Assembly (NCBI GenBank): GCA_943788405.1
Contig: CALSQD010000002.1
Span: 1,259,701 to 1,323,700, forward strand
Source of the DNA: an uncultured Flavobacteriales bacterium
GTDB lineage: Bacteria > Bacteroidota > Bacteroidia > Flavobacteriales > BACL11
DNA: 64,000 nt
Direction: 5' to 3'
Shown here piece after piece: positions 28,817 to 38,012 of this stretch (within the stretch, counting starts at the first letter, position 1; each line of letters begins with the position of its first letter). The position numbers were made by a program, and so were the translations under genes. The notes beneath the pieces are model-generated. The model was not told where the DNA came from. It was given only the letters and a program-made list of their open reading frames with translations, and did not search any database.

Positions 28817-30059
28817 ATTTTCGTTTTACAAACCAGATTCCATCATAAGACACACTTAAACCAAACCTTAAAAACTTTTCCTTTATTAAATTATTATCAG
28901 TTGTTCCTCTTTGTCCTAAAGTAAGAGAAACATCATATTTTGTTCTTGATTTCCTAACAGGGATACCAAAGCCAATACTTACACTCATTTCCTTTAATTG
29001 AGTATCATTAAGCATTAAAGGCGTATTGCTATAAGCTGCACCTAAACGGTACTGCATTCTTTTATAATACTTTGTTACAGAATTAAATTCTGGAGTATAT
29101 TGCAACCCACCTGAAAGACGAGTGCTATTCTCTAAATCATCACTCTCACCTAGCAAACTAAAATCAGCCCAATTTTGCATACTATAATCTGCAACTAAAA
29201 GCCATTTTTTACCATTACGATAACTTAGCCCTGCACTTATATACTGTGGCAAATTAATATCCCCCCACTCAACTGAACTGAGTGCAGTATCCTTTACAAT
29301 TTCATTAGCTCCAGAAATAGTTTCAACAATATTTGTTCGCTTTGCTCGGATGCTTGAGTTATTATTAGCCGTTAAACCAAAGGAAACTTCCTTTGCATCA
29401 GCTAATTGCTTTTTATACATCATTCCTAACTCATAGTAATATCCTTTCAAATTTATGCTAGAATTAGAACGAGAATCAAGAAAAGATTTATCATCAAAAT
29501 TCAAGTTTTTTCTTCTGTTTAATCCTCCAAACAAATAAGAAGCATTCATTCCTACAGAAAAGCCTTTAAAAGGCTCGTAAGCACCTCCAAAATAAACCTT
29601 ACTTATCCCTCCATCTCCTGAGTAAATCATATCTGCATTTGCAACATCATCTCTAGCATTTAATATGTACCCTATATTACTATAAGGCAACATCCCTATA
29701 CTTGCTCCTAATTTTCTGTTAATTGGAAAAGCAATTGTCAAATGACTAAAAGCTGAATTATTTGCAACTTGCTTATCAGTAGAATTCTGAATTTTAGTTG
29801 TTTTATGCAAGCCTCCAGTTGAAAACAAAAAAGAATTTGGACGAAAAGAAGTATAACTTGCAGGGTTGAATGGATTAACACTCTTTGAATTACTCAATGC
29901 CGTAACTCCACTTCCTAAAGCATTATATTCTGGAAAAACATTTCCTTGTAAATCTCCTAATCCAAAACGAGAATAAGGTGAACTTGTTCCTAACTGTGCA
30001 GTAGCAGTAATTGAAAATACAATACAGAAAACTGCTACTAAACTTTTTAATTTATTCAT
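28809..30059 (-). CDS. Outer-membrane beta-barrel protein, FadL/OmpP1-like
   Basis: A 416-residue protein with a signal peptide ending in TATA-Q, followed by LGTSSPYSRFGLGDLQG, a hallmark of a Bacteroidota outer-membrane protein family encoded next to coaX. Alternating hydrophobic strands run to the C-terminus, compatible with a 14-strand barrel like long-chain fatty acid transporters. It overlaps coaX and the TPR gene by 8 bases each. What it transports, if anything, is unknown; the LptC neighbour suggests a link to envelope biogenesis. Confidence 0.83.
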   Translation of the reverse strand: MNKLKSLVAVFCIVFSITATAQLGTSSPYSRFGLGDLQGNVFPEYNALGSGVTALSNSKSVNPFNPASYTSFRPNSFLFSTGGLHKTTKIQNSTDKQVANNSAFSHLTIAFPINRKLGASIGMLPYSNIGYILNARDDVANADMIYSGDGGISKVYFGGAYEPFKGFSVGMNASYLFGGLNRRKNLNFDDKSFLDSRSNSSINLKGYYYELGMMYKKQLADAKEVSFGLTANNNSSIRAKRTNIVETISGANEIVKDTALSSVEWGDINLPQYISAGLSYRNGKKWLLVADYSMQNWADFSLLGESDDLENSTRLSGGLQYTPEFNSVTKYYKRMQYRLGAAYSNTPLMLNDTQLKEMSVSIGFGIPVRKSRTKYDVSLTLGQRGTTDNNLIKEKFLRFGLSVSYDGIWFVKRKYD

Positions 30060-30768
30060 TATAATCTAAAATTTCATTTAATCCTTCCATTACTAAAAAT
30101 GGATTTGCAAATATGCTACTTTTTAATTCCTTTTCAAAGAAAAAACAATCTCCACCTGTAACGGCAATTATCACCTCTTTATTTTCCATTTTATACACTT
30201 TAATTATTTCTTGTACTTCTGCTAAAATACCTTGCTGTACACCACTTATAATTGAGGACTCTGTATCTTTCCCCATAAACATACTCCTTTCTGAAAACTC
30301 ACACAAAGGCAATTTACCTGTAAACTGATGAAGAGCTTTATAACGCATTTCAATTCCTGGAGAAATTCGTCCACCTTTATATATTTTGTCCTTACTGATA
30401 AAGTCAATTGTTAAACAAGTTCCTGCATCAAACACTAATACATCTTGCTTTGGAAATAGAGCTGAAGCACCTACAACAGCCGCAATTCTATCTTTTCCTA
30501 AAGTATTTGGTGTTTCATAATCAATCGTTATTGGCAAAGGCGTTTTTTCATCTAAAAAAAGAGCATTCAAATGTTGAATTATCTTTTCAACTTCCACATT
30601 AAGTTCCTTTACAGATGAAATAATAGCACTTGACACAATATGTTCCCCTACAAAATTAACCATATTTTGCAAGGTACAATCGCTTAAAACAGAAGAGATA
30701 ATCAGCTGTTTATCTTCAAACAAAGCAGTTTTTACTGCAGTATTTCCTATGTCAATAATTAGTTTCAG
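30052..30768 (-). CDS. coaX: CoaX, type III pantothenate kinase (apparent CTG start)
   Basis: Phosphorylates pantothenate, the first step of coenzyme A synthesis. The conserved nucleotide motif DIGNTAVKTALF begins at residue 6, then GKDRIAAVVGASALFP, VFDAGTCLTIDF and GGRISPGIEMR follow. The nearest ATG/GTG/TTG (TTG at 30723) would cut off the DIGNT loop, which is essential in the family. In frame upstream the first plausible initiator is CTG at 30768, giving 238 residues and the usual start xKLIIDIGNT; a stop lies twelve codons before. A TAttTTTG box at 30786-30793 supports initiation here. CTG starts are rare, so loss of ATG or a base error is the alternative. Confidence 0.88.
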   Translation of the reverse strand: MKLIIDIGNTAVKTALFEDKQLIISSVLSDCTLQNMVNFVGEHIVSSAIISSVKELNVEVEKIIQHLNALFLDEKTPLPITIDYETPNTLGKDRIAAVVGASALFPKQDVLVFDAGTCLTIDFISKDKIYKGGRISPGIEMRYKALHQFTGKLPLCEFSERSMFMGKDTESSIISGVQQGILAEVQEIIKVYKMENKEVIIAVTGGDCFFFEKELKSSIFANPFLVMEGLNEILDYNE

Positions 30769-30785
30769 AGAATGTGAATTTTTGT

Positions 30786-30793
30786 CAAAAATA
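30786..30793 (-). promoter_or_regulatory. -7 promoter box of the coaX operon
   Basis: The minus strand reads TAttTTTG, 17 bases before the CTG start of coaX. It would drive coaX, the barrel protein, TPR protein, lptC and CNNM genes. No -33 TTG at normal spacing was seen. Confidence 0.55.
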
Positions 30794-30853
30794 TAAAATT
30801 ACAATGCGATATGATGATTTAGCCTAAAAATTTCTTTAACTAAAAAAAAGAAT

Positions 30854-30861
30854 TAAATTTG
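30854..30861 (+). promoter_or_regulatory. -7 promoter box of tRNA-Phe
   Basis: TAaaTTTG matches the Bacteroidota -7 consensus and ends 15 bases before the mature tRNA 5' end. Confidence 0.6.
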
Positions 30862-30876
30862 CAGCCCATTTTAGTT

Positions 30877-30949
30877 GGTGCTATAGCTCAGTTGGTAGAG
30901 CAATGGACTGAAAATCCATGTGTCCCTAGTTCGAATCTTGGTAGCACCA
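30877..30949 (+). tRNA. tRNA-Phe (GAA)
   Basis: A 73-base cloverleaf: acceptor stem GGTGCTA/TAGCACC with discriminator A, D-arm with GCTCAGTTGGTAGAGC, anticodon stem ATGGA/TCCAT enclosing CTGAAAA (anticodon GAA), and T-loop TTCGAAT. The 3' CCA is not encoded. The T-stem (CCTAG/CTTGG) contains one T-T mismatch at its middle pair. A promoter box lies upstream and a strong hairpin terminator directly downstream, so it is a single-gene transcript. Confidence 0.96.
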
Positions 30950-30952
30950 CTT

Positions 30953-30987
30953 TAAAAAAAAACCCACTCTAACGAGTGGGTTTTTTG
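30953..30987. terminator. Strong bidirectional terminator after tRNA-Phe
   Basis: Nine A, then acccactc, loop taac, gagtgggt and a run of T: a perfect stem of at least eight pairs. It ends the tRNA transcript and can also end the convergent T9SS-secreted protein gene. Confidence 0.9.
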
Positions 30988-31007
30988 GTATTTATATTAT
31001 TTGAAAA

Positions 31008-32951
31008 TTATTCAACAATAACTTTCTCTACATAAGCAGAATTATTATTCTTCAGTTCTACTGTATAAACTCCTTTGCCAAATTTTGATAAATCAATAGT
31101 AGTATTCATTCCTCTAGTTGTAGTTGAAATAACTGTTTGACCTATAGCATTATTAACAGTTACATCATACTTTTTGTTTGCTTCTAACTCAATAGTAAAA
31201 ATACCATTTGTTGGGTTAGGGAAAGTATTAAATACATTTTGCTTAACATCAGAAACTCCTGCTATCAATGTTGGATCAAAATTCATACGAACCATTGGTG
31301 CTCTTGTAAGATAATACCATGTTGGTGTTCCTAAATTTGCAGGGTCATTTGGATTTAAACCAAACTCATCAAATAATGAGTGTTCTCCATTATATAAAGA
31401 ATTATCTGTTGTGCCAATATAAACACTATCAGTAGGATGTTGAAATCCTGCTATCCCAAATTCATAAGCATAACCATTAAACAAATTTATAGGACTAACA
31501 AATGGAATATCAACCCATGAACCCAAATCATTAGATGTAATCGTATAATTGTCAGATTCATCTAAAAGCACCACACCTCCTGAAGCAGCAGCAACATTTG
31601 TATCTAACTCATACAATATTGCTTTTACTTTACTGCCAATAACAGATTCATCTGTGATATATACTCTTAATGCGCTAAGCGCCTCGTCAGCATACATCTC
31701 AAATCGTGTTGTAAAATGCCACTGATCACCAGGACCACCAAGAATCCATGAGTTATTCGAATTTGCTTCTCCTAAGTCTTTAGCATAGATATATTCTGAG
31801 ATCTCAATCATCTTATATGTTGTATCTGAAACAGTTGTAATTACACCTGAAGAATCAGATTCTCCCCAAATAGCAAGCCCATAACCTCCAATAGCAGGAG
31901 ATAAAGATGGAGTAGTTGTTACAACCACTGAATCAATAGTATTTGTAGGGGAAAGAGCAAGAACAGAAGTTGAAGCAGAAGCTCCTGAATAAGTCCCTGA
32001 TCCAAATGCCTCATACCTCAAAATAGATGCTTGGTCAGAAGCCCCTGAGTTTCTTAAAACACCCTCAATAACATAAGGATGATTTGCTAATTGAGATGTT
32101 GGAGTAACAGTATAGTCTAATCCAACAATCCCATTAAAACCTGAACCTGAATAGTTTGCGTAATCCATCCAGAAACCTCCAACAACAACATCCTCAACTT
32201 CAATAATGTTTGCTGGAGTTTCAGCTAAAGTTAAATCATCAATCTGCCAAAAATAATAGCCAGTAAAACCATTATTAGAATTTGTGGACCCCTCAAATAC
32301 AAAACTCATTTGAACATCTGAATTCCCCACAACACTAAAAGGAACTCTTACTAATGCTATTTCATCCATAAAAGTAGCATCATTTACGGCAATATTCGCA
32401 TGCACCTGTACCCTTTCTACAAAAACACCTGCAACATAGAAATCAACAAAAGCTTGGCCAGCAAATGTTCTGTAGTAGGAATTAAAAGTTAACATTACAT
32501 CAGCATAAGATGACATATCTATCATATCAGTCCTCAAATCTCCATTATGAGGTGTAGGATACATTCCTGTTCCAAATGCTCCTGGTGTACCATTATTATC
32601 ATAAAAGTCCGAATCAAAAATAATAAAGCCATTAGCTGCTGTTGCTGAAGCAATTGGACTATTACTAGCTGGAGAGTTGTTTATTCCTGAATAAGCTCCC
32701 TGACCACCTACTGTATTATTTGGAGATGTTGAAGTTCCTCTATATACCCAAGGGGCAGTAGAGTTTGTCCAAGTAGTTGGAATTCCATTTGCAAAATCTT
32801 CAGACCAGAAAGGAGCTGATTTCTCTACATTTGTTAAAGTTGTTCTATGAGACTTTTTACCTTTTGCATCAGTAAGAGTTTCCAAAGAAGTTTGAGCTAT
32901 AGAGCTAAGAGAAATAGCTAATGTGCAAACTGAAATGTAAATTTTTTTCAT
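31008..32951 (-). CDS. Secreted T9SS protein with adhesin-like domain (paralog A)
   Basis: A 647-residue protein with a Sec signal peptide (MKKIYISVCTLAISLSSIAQ), a MAM/choice-of-anchor-J type beta-sandwich at about 50-230 (from FWSEDFANGIPTTW to YYFWQIDDLTL), a central beta-rich region, and a type IX sorting tail at the C-terminus (FPNPTNGIFTIELEA, GKGVYTVELKN, VEKVIVE). It is exported across the inner membrane by Sec and the outer membrane by the T9SS, then cleaved or anchored. The next gene upstream encodes a paralog of the same architecture, so a tandem duplication is likely. Ligand and role are unknown; no catalytic motif was seen. Confidence 0.88.
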   Translation of the reverse strand: MKKIYISVCTLAISLSSIAQTSLETLTDAKGKKSHRTTLTNVEKSAPFWSEDFANGIPTTWTNSTAPWVYRGTSTSPNNTVGGQGAYSGINNSPASNSPIASATAANGFIIFDSDFYDNNGTPGAFGTGMYPTPHNGDLRTDMIDMSSYADVMLTFNSYYRTFAGQAFVDFYVAGVFVERVQVHANIAVNDATFMDEIALVRVPFSVVGNSDVQMSFVFEGSTNSNNGFTGYYFWQIDDLTLAETPANIIEVEDVVVGGFWMDYANYSGSGFNGIVGLDYTVTPTSQLANHPYVIEGVLRNSGASDQASILRYEAFGSGTYSGASASTSVLALSPTNTIDSVVVTTTPSLSPAIGGYGLAIWGESDSSGVITTVSDTTYKMIEISEYIYAKDLGEANSNNSWILGGPGDQWHFTTRFEMYADEALSALRVYITDESVIGSKVKAILYELDTNVAAASGGVVLLDESDNYTITSNDLGSWVDIPFVSPINLFNGYAYEFGIAGFQHPTDSVYIGTTDNSLYNGEHSLFDEFGLNPNDPANLGTPTWYYLTRAPMVRMNFDPTLIAGVSDVKQNVFNTFPNPTNGIFTIELEANKKYDVTVNNAIGQTVISTTTRGMNTTIDLSKFGKGVYTVELKNNNSAYVEKVIVE

Positions 32952-33002
32952 TTTATAATTTTTTATATATTAAGTGTGTAAATGTATAAAAAAATAAACA
33001 AA

Positions 33003-33030
33003 AAAAAAACCCGGAAAATCCGGGCTCTTA
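33003..33030 (-). terminator. Hairpin terminator after paralog B
   Basis: On the minus strand gcccgga, loop ttt, tccgggt is followed by at least eight T. It ends the 33049-34911 gene and separates it from the next one. Confidence 0.85.
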
Positions 33031-33048
33031 TTCACTCAATTATTTTAA

Positions 33049-34911
33049 TTATTCAATAATTAACTTTTCAGTATAACGAAAATCTCCTGCGTTTAGCTCA
33101 ACAGTATAAACACCTTTACTGACACCTGTTAAATCAACCTTAGTTAAAGTATTAGTGATAACCTCCGTATAAACAGTTTGACCTAAAACATTAATCACAG
33201 AAACACTAAACTCACCCGCTTCTTCTAAAAAAATAGTAAATGAACCCAATGAAGGATTAGGGTAAATGTCAAAAACTGAAGCACTAGCCTCTGTAATAGC
33301 AGTTGCTATCTCAAAATTCATCCTAACCATAGGTGTAGTAGTTATATAATACCAAGTTGGCTGTCCAACTGGCTGTCCGTTTGCATCTAAGGATATTCCT
33401 GTTACATCAAAAAGACTATGTTCACCATTATACAAAGCAGGATTTGCTGTTGTACCAACTCTTGAAATTTCTGTTGGATGTTGATAACCACCAACTCCAA
33501 ACTCATAAGCATAACCAGCAAATAGAGGGATTGGACTTGTAAAAGGAACATCTACCCAATTGTTGATATCCTGTGCAGTTAACGTATAATCATCTGATTC
33601 CACCAAAGGAAAAAGACCATTTGATGCTGTACTATCAGATTCATAAATTACTGCATAAATCTTTGCTCCTACAGTTGCATCTGCATCAATAAATATACGT
33701 AAAGAATGTAAATCAGCATTTGCATAAATTTCAAACCTTGTAGTAATTTGATTCTGATCATCTGGACCACCAATAACACGAGACCCCGATTGTTCTGCAG
33801 CTCCTAAATCTTTACCATATAAATACTGTGAAACTTCTACATTTCTTGTTTCAATATCAGATAAAGTAGTGACTACACCTGCACCTGCCGAATCAGCTTC
33901 AGCCCACATTTCAACAGCATAAATACCAACACCTGGGCTAAAAGTTGGAGTAGCAGCAACTGTAACTAAATCCGAACTAGCTAAAACAGTAGCAATTGAA
34001 GAACCTGAATAAGTTGCTGAACCTGTAACATTATATTTTAAAACTGCCGACTGTGATGAAATACCTATATTTTTAATTACAGCCTCACAAGAAAATGGAC
34101 GAACAGCAACTTGAGCAACAGGAATCACACTATAGTCCAAACCAATAATATTAGTATAACCAGAAGCAGAGTAATTTTGATAATCAATCCAATAACCACC
34201 AGTAACAGCATTATCAATATCCATTAAATTATCAGGAGTTTCAGTAAAGTTAACATCATCAACCATCCAAGCGTAATCCCATTGTCCTTCATAATGAAAA
34301 CGGAAAGAAACTGAAGCTTGATTTCCTGCTACAGTTGAAATATTTACAGATACAAACTCAGGGTTTGTAGAGGCATCATTTACAGCTTGTGAAGCATGTA
34401 CTTCAAACCTTTCAAAAGTAAGCCACCCATCATTAGAAACTTCAACAAATACAGAATCTTGGAACTTCCTATGTGAAGACTCAAAATTAATGTTCACAAA
34501 AGTATATGCTGAACAGTCAACAGTACCATTATAAGTAAGAGTTGCATCTTGTTGGTTTGTTGCAGAAGTACCTAAAGCATCAGAATCATACAAGGCAAAA
34601 CCATTAGCAGCAGTTGTTGAAGCAATAGCACCCATACCACTAGAAAAAGATCCAGTCGGTCCAGCTGTACCTACTACCCAATTTTGTAAACCACCATTAA
34701 TAGCATCAAAAGGAGTCCAATCATTAGTATTGGAAAAATCATTAGTAAAAAATGGAGCTACTGCCGTACTAGTTGACGTTGCAATTGCAGGAGTAACATT
34801 TGCTACATACTTTGCAGCATCTTCTCTTGGCATTTCTGCCACATTCGCTTGCTGTGCAAAAGTTGCTGAAGCAACTAAAATAGCACAAGCTGAAAGTAAA
34901 ATCTTTTTCAT
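33049..34911 (-). CDS. Secreted T9SS protein with adhesin-like domain (paralog B)
   Basis: A 620-residue protein from ATG 34911 with signal peptide MKKILLSACAILVASATFAQ. A start twelve codons further up (34947) lies inside the promoter box and is rejected. The layout repeats the downstream paralog: a beta-sandwich (FFTNDFSNTNDWTPFD to YAWMVDDVNFTE), a middle region sharing GGYWIDYQNYSASGY, GGPDDQNQITTRFEIYA and LYNGEHSLFD with the other copy, and a type IX sorting tail (IYPNPSLGSFTI, SKGVYTVELNAG, TEKLIIE). The shared middle blocks suggest a common fold. No enzymatic residues were identified. Confidence 0.88.
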   Translation of the reverse strand: MKKILLSACAILVASATFAQQANVAEMPREDAAKYVANVTPAIATSTSTAVAPFFTNDFSNTNDWTPFDAINGGLQNWVVGTAGPTGSFSSGMGAIASTTAANGFALYDSDALGTSATNQQDATLTYNGTVDCSAYTFVNINFESSHRKFQDSVFVEVSNDGWLTFERFEVHASQAVNDASTNPEFVSVNISTVAGNQASVSFRFHYEGQWDYAWMVDDVNFTETPDNLMDIDNAVTGGYWIDYQNYSASGYTNIIGLDYSVIPVAQVAVRPFSCEAVIKNIGISSQSAVLKYNVTGSATYSGSSIATVLASSDLVTVAATPTFSPGVGIYAVEMWAEADSAGAGVVTTLSDIETRNVEVSQYLYGKDLGAAEQSGSRVIGGPDDQNQITTRFEIYANADLHSLRIFIDADATVGAKIYAVIYESDSTASNGLFPLVESDDYTLTAQDINNWVDVPFTSPIPLFAGYAYEFGVGGYQHPTEISRVGTTANPALYNGEHSLFDVTGISLDANGQPVGQPTWYYITTTPMVRMNFEIATAITEASASVFDIYPNPSLGSFTIFLEEAGEFSVSVINVLGQTVYTEVITNTLTKVDLTGVSKGVYTVELNAGDFRYTEKLIIE

Positions 34912-34944
34912 TTTTTGTTTTGTTTTATTTATAAAATTAGGCGT

Positions 34945-34952
34945 CAAATATA
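34945..34952 (-). promoter_or_regulatory. -7 promoter box of paralog B
   Basis: The minus strand reads TAtaTTTG. It covers the upstream alternative start at 34947, which places translation at ATG 34911 with a leader of about 30 bases. Confidence 0.6.
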
Positions 34953-34996
34953 CGAAATATATCGGACAAAATATCTCTTAGCTTTACAAATCTTAT

Positions 34997-37882
34997 CTAC
35001 TCAACATAATCAGAAATAGGAGCACAAGAACAAATTAAGTTTCTATCTCCAAAAGCATTATTAACCCTCCTTACTGATGGCCAGAATTTTTTATTCTTTA
35101 CCCATTGCAATGGATATACTGCTTTTTGTCTTGAATAGTTAAAATTCCACTCATCATTTACTGCCAAATTCATAGTATGTGGCGCATTCTTAAGTACACT
35201 ATTTTCAGGAATAACTGTACCAGTCACTACTTCATCTATTTCTGATTTTATGCTAATCATAGCATCACAAAAACGATCTAATTCTTCTTTACTTTCACTC
35301 TCAGTTGGCTCTATCATTAAAGTCCCAGCAACAGGAAAAGAAACAGTAGGAGCATGGAATCCATAATCCATCAATCGCTTGGCAACATCAACCACTTCAA
35401 TACCATCTTTTTTAAACATTCTGAAATCAACAATCATTTCATGAGCCACTCTGTTATTGTCTCCAGTATATAATATGTCAAAATGATTAGCCAGTTTTTC
35501 TTTAATATAATTAGCATTTAAAATTGCTGTTTCGGTAGAAGCTTTTAAACCAGCTGTTCCCAACATTTTAATATAAGCATAAGAAATAGATAGCACCAAT
35601 GCACTCCCCCAAGGAGCAGAAGATATAGACATTCCGTTATCACCTCCAATTTTAACTAAAGGACTATTTGGTAAGAATGGCTTTAAATGCTCCACCACAC
35701 CAATAGGACCCATTCCAGGACCACCTCCACCATGAGGAATAGCAAATGTTTTATGTAAATTTAAGTGACAAACATCAGCACCGATAATTGCAGGATTTGT
35801 AACCCCTACTTGTGCATTCATATTTGCGCCATCCATATATACTTGCCCACCATTATCATGAATAATTTGAGTAATCTCCATAATTGCCTCTTCATACACT
35901 CCATGTGTAGATGGATAAGTTACCATTAAAGCAGAAAGATTTTCTTTATACTCCTCTGCTTTTTCTCTTAAAGCAGCTACATCAATATTTCCATTTTCAT
36001 CACAAGGCGTAACCACTACTTTCATTCCTGCCATAACTGCTGATGCAGGATTTGTACCATGAGCAGATGAAGGAATTAAACAAATATTTCTATGCTCATC
36101 ACCTCTACTTTCATGATAAGCTCTAATCACCATTAATCCAGCAAATTCACCTTGCGCACCAGAATTTGGTTGCAAACTCATTGCATCAAAACCTGTAATT
36201 TCACATAACATCTCCTCTAATTCATGAAACATAATATGGTAACCTCTAGCCTGATGTGCAGGGGCAAAAGGATGTAAATTTCCAAATTCTGACCAACTTA
36301 ATGGAAACAATTCAGAAGCTGCATTTAGCTTCATAGTACATGAACCTAACGGAATCATTGAATGCGTTAACGATAAATCTTTATTCTCTAAACTTTTAAT
36401 ATAACGCATCATATCTGTTTCAGAATGATACTTATTAAATACTTCATGCTGCATAAAAGCAGAAGTACGATAAAGCTCATCAGGAATTCTTGCAGTTGCC
36501 TCAGTATAATCACCTCCTAACACTTCTTGTATTAAATCCTCAGAATCAGAATGATTACAACTTTTTGCAAACACTTCTAAAATATCATTGATATTACTCA
36601 AGTCATCTTTTTCATCAATACTTATAGAAAGCATATCATCATTAATATAATTAAAGTTGATTTTTGCATCCTCAGCATAAGTTTTTATGTTTTCCATAGA
36701 AACATTTCCAACTGATATTTTTAAAGTATCAAAGTAGATTGGATTTAACTGATGATAACCTAACTGAGTTAATCCTTCAGCCAAAGTAGCTGTTAAAGAA
36801 TGAATATTTTTACTCATCCCTCTTAACCCTTCAGCACCATGATACACCCCATACATACTTGCCATAACTGCCAATAGTACCTGAGCAGTACAAATATTTG
36901 AAGTTGCTTTCTCCCTCTTAATATGTTGCTCTCTTGTTTGTAAAGCCATTCTAAGCGCTCTATTCCCATCCATATCCTCACTTACTCCAATAATCCTTCC
37001 TGGCATACTTCTTTTGTACTTATCAAAAGTTGCAAAATAAGCCGCATGAGGACCACCATATCCCATAGGGATTCCAAATCTTTGGGTAGTACCTACCACC
37101 ACATCAGCCCCCCATTCAGCAGGAGGAGTAAGTAAACTTAAACTTAACAAATCAGCAGCAGCAACAACCCCAACTTCAATTTCTTTTAATTGAGAAACAA
37201 AAGCAGAATAATTAATAACCTCACCATACTTAGCAGGGTATTGCAAAATTGCTCCAAAAAAATCTTCATTCACAACAACTTCATCATGGTTCCCTATCAC
37301 TAATTCAATACCAATTGGAATAGCACGCGTTTTTAAAATTTCTATTGTTTGAGGATAACATAATTCTGAAACAAAAAACTTCAGCATATTTGCTTTTTTT
37401 TGCTTTCTACTTCTGCTATTATAAAGTAAAATCATAGCTTCAGCTGCTGCTGTACCTTCATCTAATAATGATGCATTTGCAATTTCCATTCCCGTAAGCT
37501 CACTTACCATAGTTTGGTAATTTAATAACGCTTCCAGCCTACCTTGTGCAATCTCAGCTTGATAAGGAGTATAAGCCGTATACCAACCTGGATTTTCTAA
37601 AATATTTCTTTGAATAACACCTGGAAGTATGGTATTAAAATAACCCATTCCAATATATGAACGATAATTTTTGTTCTTCTGTGCTATACCTTTCATATGC
37701 TCTACAAAGCGACTTTCCGAAAGCGCATCAGGCAAATTCATCTCTCTTCCCAAATGAATTTGTGCAGGAATAGTTTCGTTAATCAACTGCTCAATTGAAG
37801 ACGCATTGACTACTGATAACATCTCCTTAATATCATTTCCTCTAGGACCTATATGTCTATCCGAAAACTTATCTATACTCAT
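34997..37882 (-). CDS. gcvP: GcvP, glycine dehydrogenase (decarboxylating), P protein
   Basis: PLP enzyme of the glycine cleavage system that decarboxylates glycine and loads the aminomethyl group on GcvH. The fused single-chain form (961 residues) is present: the N-terminal half with GRHIGPRG-type start DRHIGPRGNDIKEML and IGMGYFNT, the C-terminal half with LGSCTMKLNA, HGTNPASAVMAG and the PLP lysine in NLHKTFAIPHGGGGPG. The start is ATG 37882; a TTG seven codons earlier lies in the promoter box and is rejected. The H protein gene is at the right edge of this window, about 26 kb away, so the system is split over the genome. Confidence 0.97.
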   Translation of the reverse strand: MSIDKFSDRHIGPRGNDIKEMLSVVNASSIEQLINETIPAQIHLGREMNLPDALSESRFVEHMKGIAQKNKNYRSYIGMGYFNTILPGVIQRNILENPGWYTAYTPYQAEIAQGRLEALLNYQTMVSELTGMEIANASLLDEGTAAAEAMILLYNSRSRKQKKANMLKFFVSELCYPQTIEILKTRAIPIGIELVIGNHDEVVVNEDFFGAILQYPAKYGEVINYSAFVSQLKEIEVGVVAAADLLSLSLLTPPAEWGADVVVGTTQRFGIPMGYGGPHAAYFATFDKYKRSMPGRIIGVSEDMDGNRALRMALQTREQHIKREKATSNICTAQVLLAVMASMYGVYHGAEGLRGMSKNIHSLTATLAEGLTQLGYHQLNPIYFDTLKISVGNVSMENIKTYAEDAKINFNYINDDMLSISIDEKDDLSNINDILEVFAKSCNHSDSEDLIQEVLGGDYTEATARIPDELYRTSAFMQHEVFNKYHSETDMMRYIKSLENKDLSLTHSMIPLGSCTMKLNAASELFPLSWSEFGNLHPFAPAHQARGYHIMFHELEEMLCEITGFDAMSLQPNSGAQGEFAGLMVIRAYHESRGDEHRNICLIPSSAHGTNPASAVMAGMKVVVTPCDENGNIDVAALREKAEEYKENLSALMVTYPSTHGVYEEAIMEITQIIHDNGGQVYMDGANMNAQVGVTNPAIIGADVCHLNLHKTFAIPHGGGGPGMGPIGVVEHLKPFLPNSPLVKIGGDNGMSISSAPWGSALVLSISYAYIKMLGTAGLKASTETAILNANYIKEKLANHFDILYTGDNNRVAHEMIVDFRMFKKDGIEVVDVAKRLMDYGFHAPTVSFPVAGTLMIEPTESESKEELDRFCDAMISIKSEIDEVVTGTVIPENSVLKNAPHTMNLAVNDEWNFNYSRQKAVYPLQWVKNKKFWPSVRRVNNAFGDRNLICSCAPISDYVE

Positions 37883-37900
37883 CTTTAAAATTTTAGTCCG

Positions 37901-37933
37901 CAAAAATAGTTAATGAAATCTTAAAAATGGCAA
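37901..37933 (-). promoter_or_regulatory. Promoter of gcvP
   Basis: On the minus strand TTG (37931-37933) is followed after 22 bases by TAttTTTG (37901-37908). It lies 18 bases before the gcvP ATG and fixes the start at 37882. Confidence 0.68.
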
Positions 37934-37988
37934 TGTTAATAAAAAAAGGATAAGTATGATATTATAGTAGTTATGATAAATAATAGAG

Positions 37989-37996
37989 TAATTTTG
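37989..37996 (+). promoter_or_regulatory. -7 promoter box of the DEAD-box helicase gene
   Basis: TAatTTTG, an exact -7 consensus match, ends 16 bases before the ATG at 38013. No clear -33 TTG at the usual spacing. Confidence 0.58.
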
Positions 37997-38012
37997 CAAA
38001 AAATTTAACAGC

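Noticed and set aside
34912-34947. An upstream start adding twelve residues to the T9SS paralog B
   Set aside because: It lies in the -7 box TAtaTTTG (34945-34952), so it would not be transcribed from this promoter, and the signal peptide begins at the later ATG.
37883-37903. TTG start of gcvP seven codons upstream
   Set aside because: It is inside the promoter box TAttTTTG at 37901-37908; the ATG at 37882 fits the family N-terminus.
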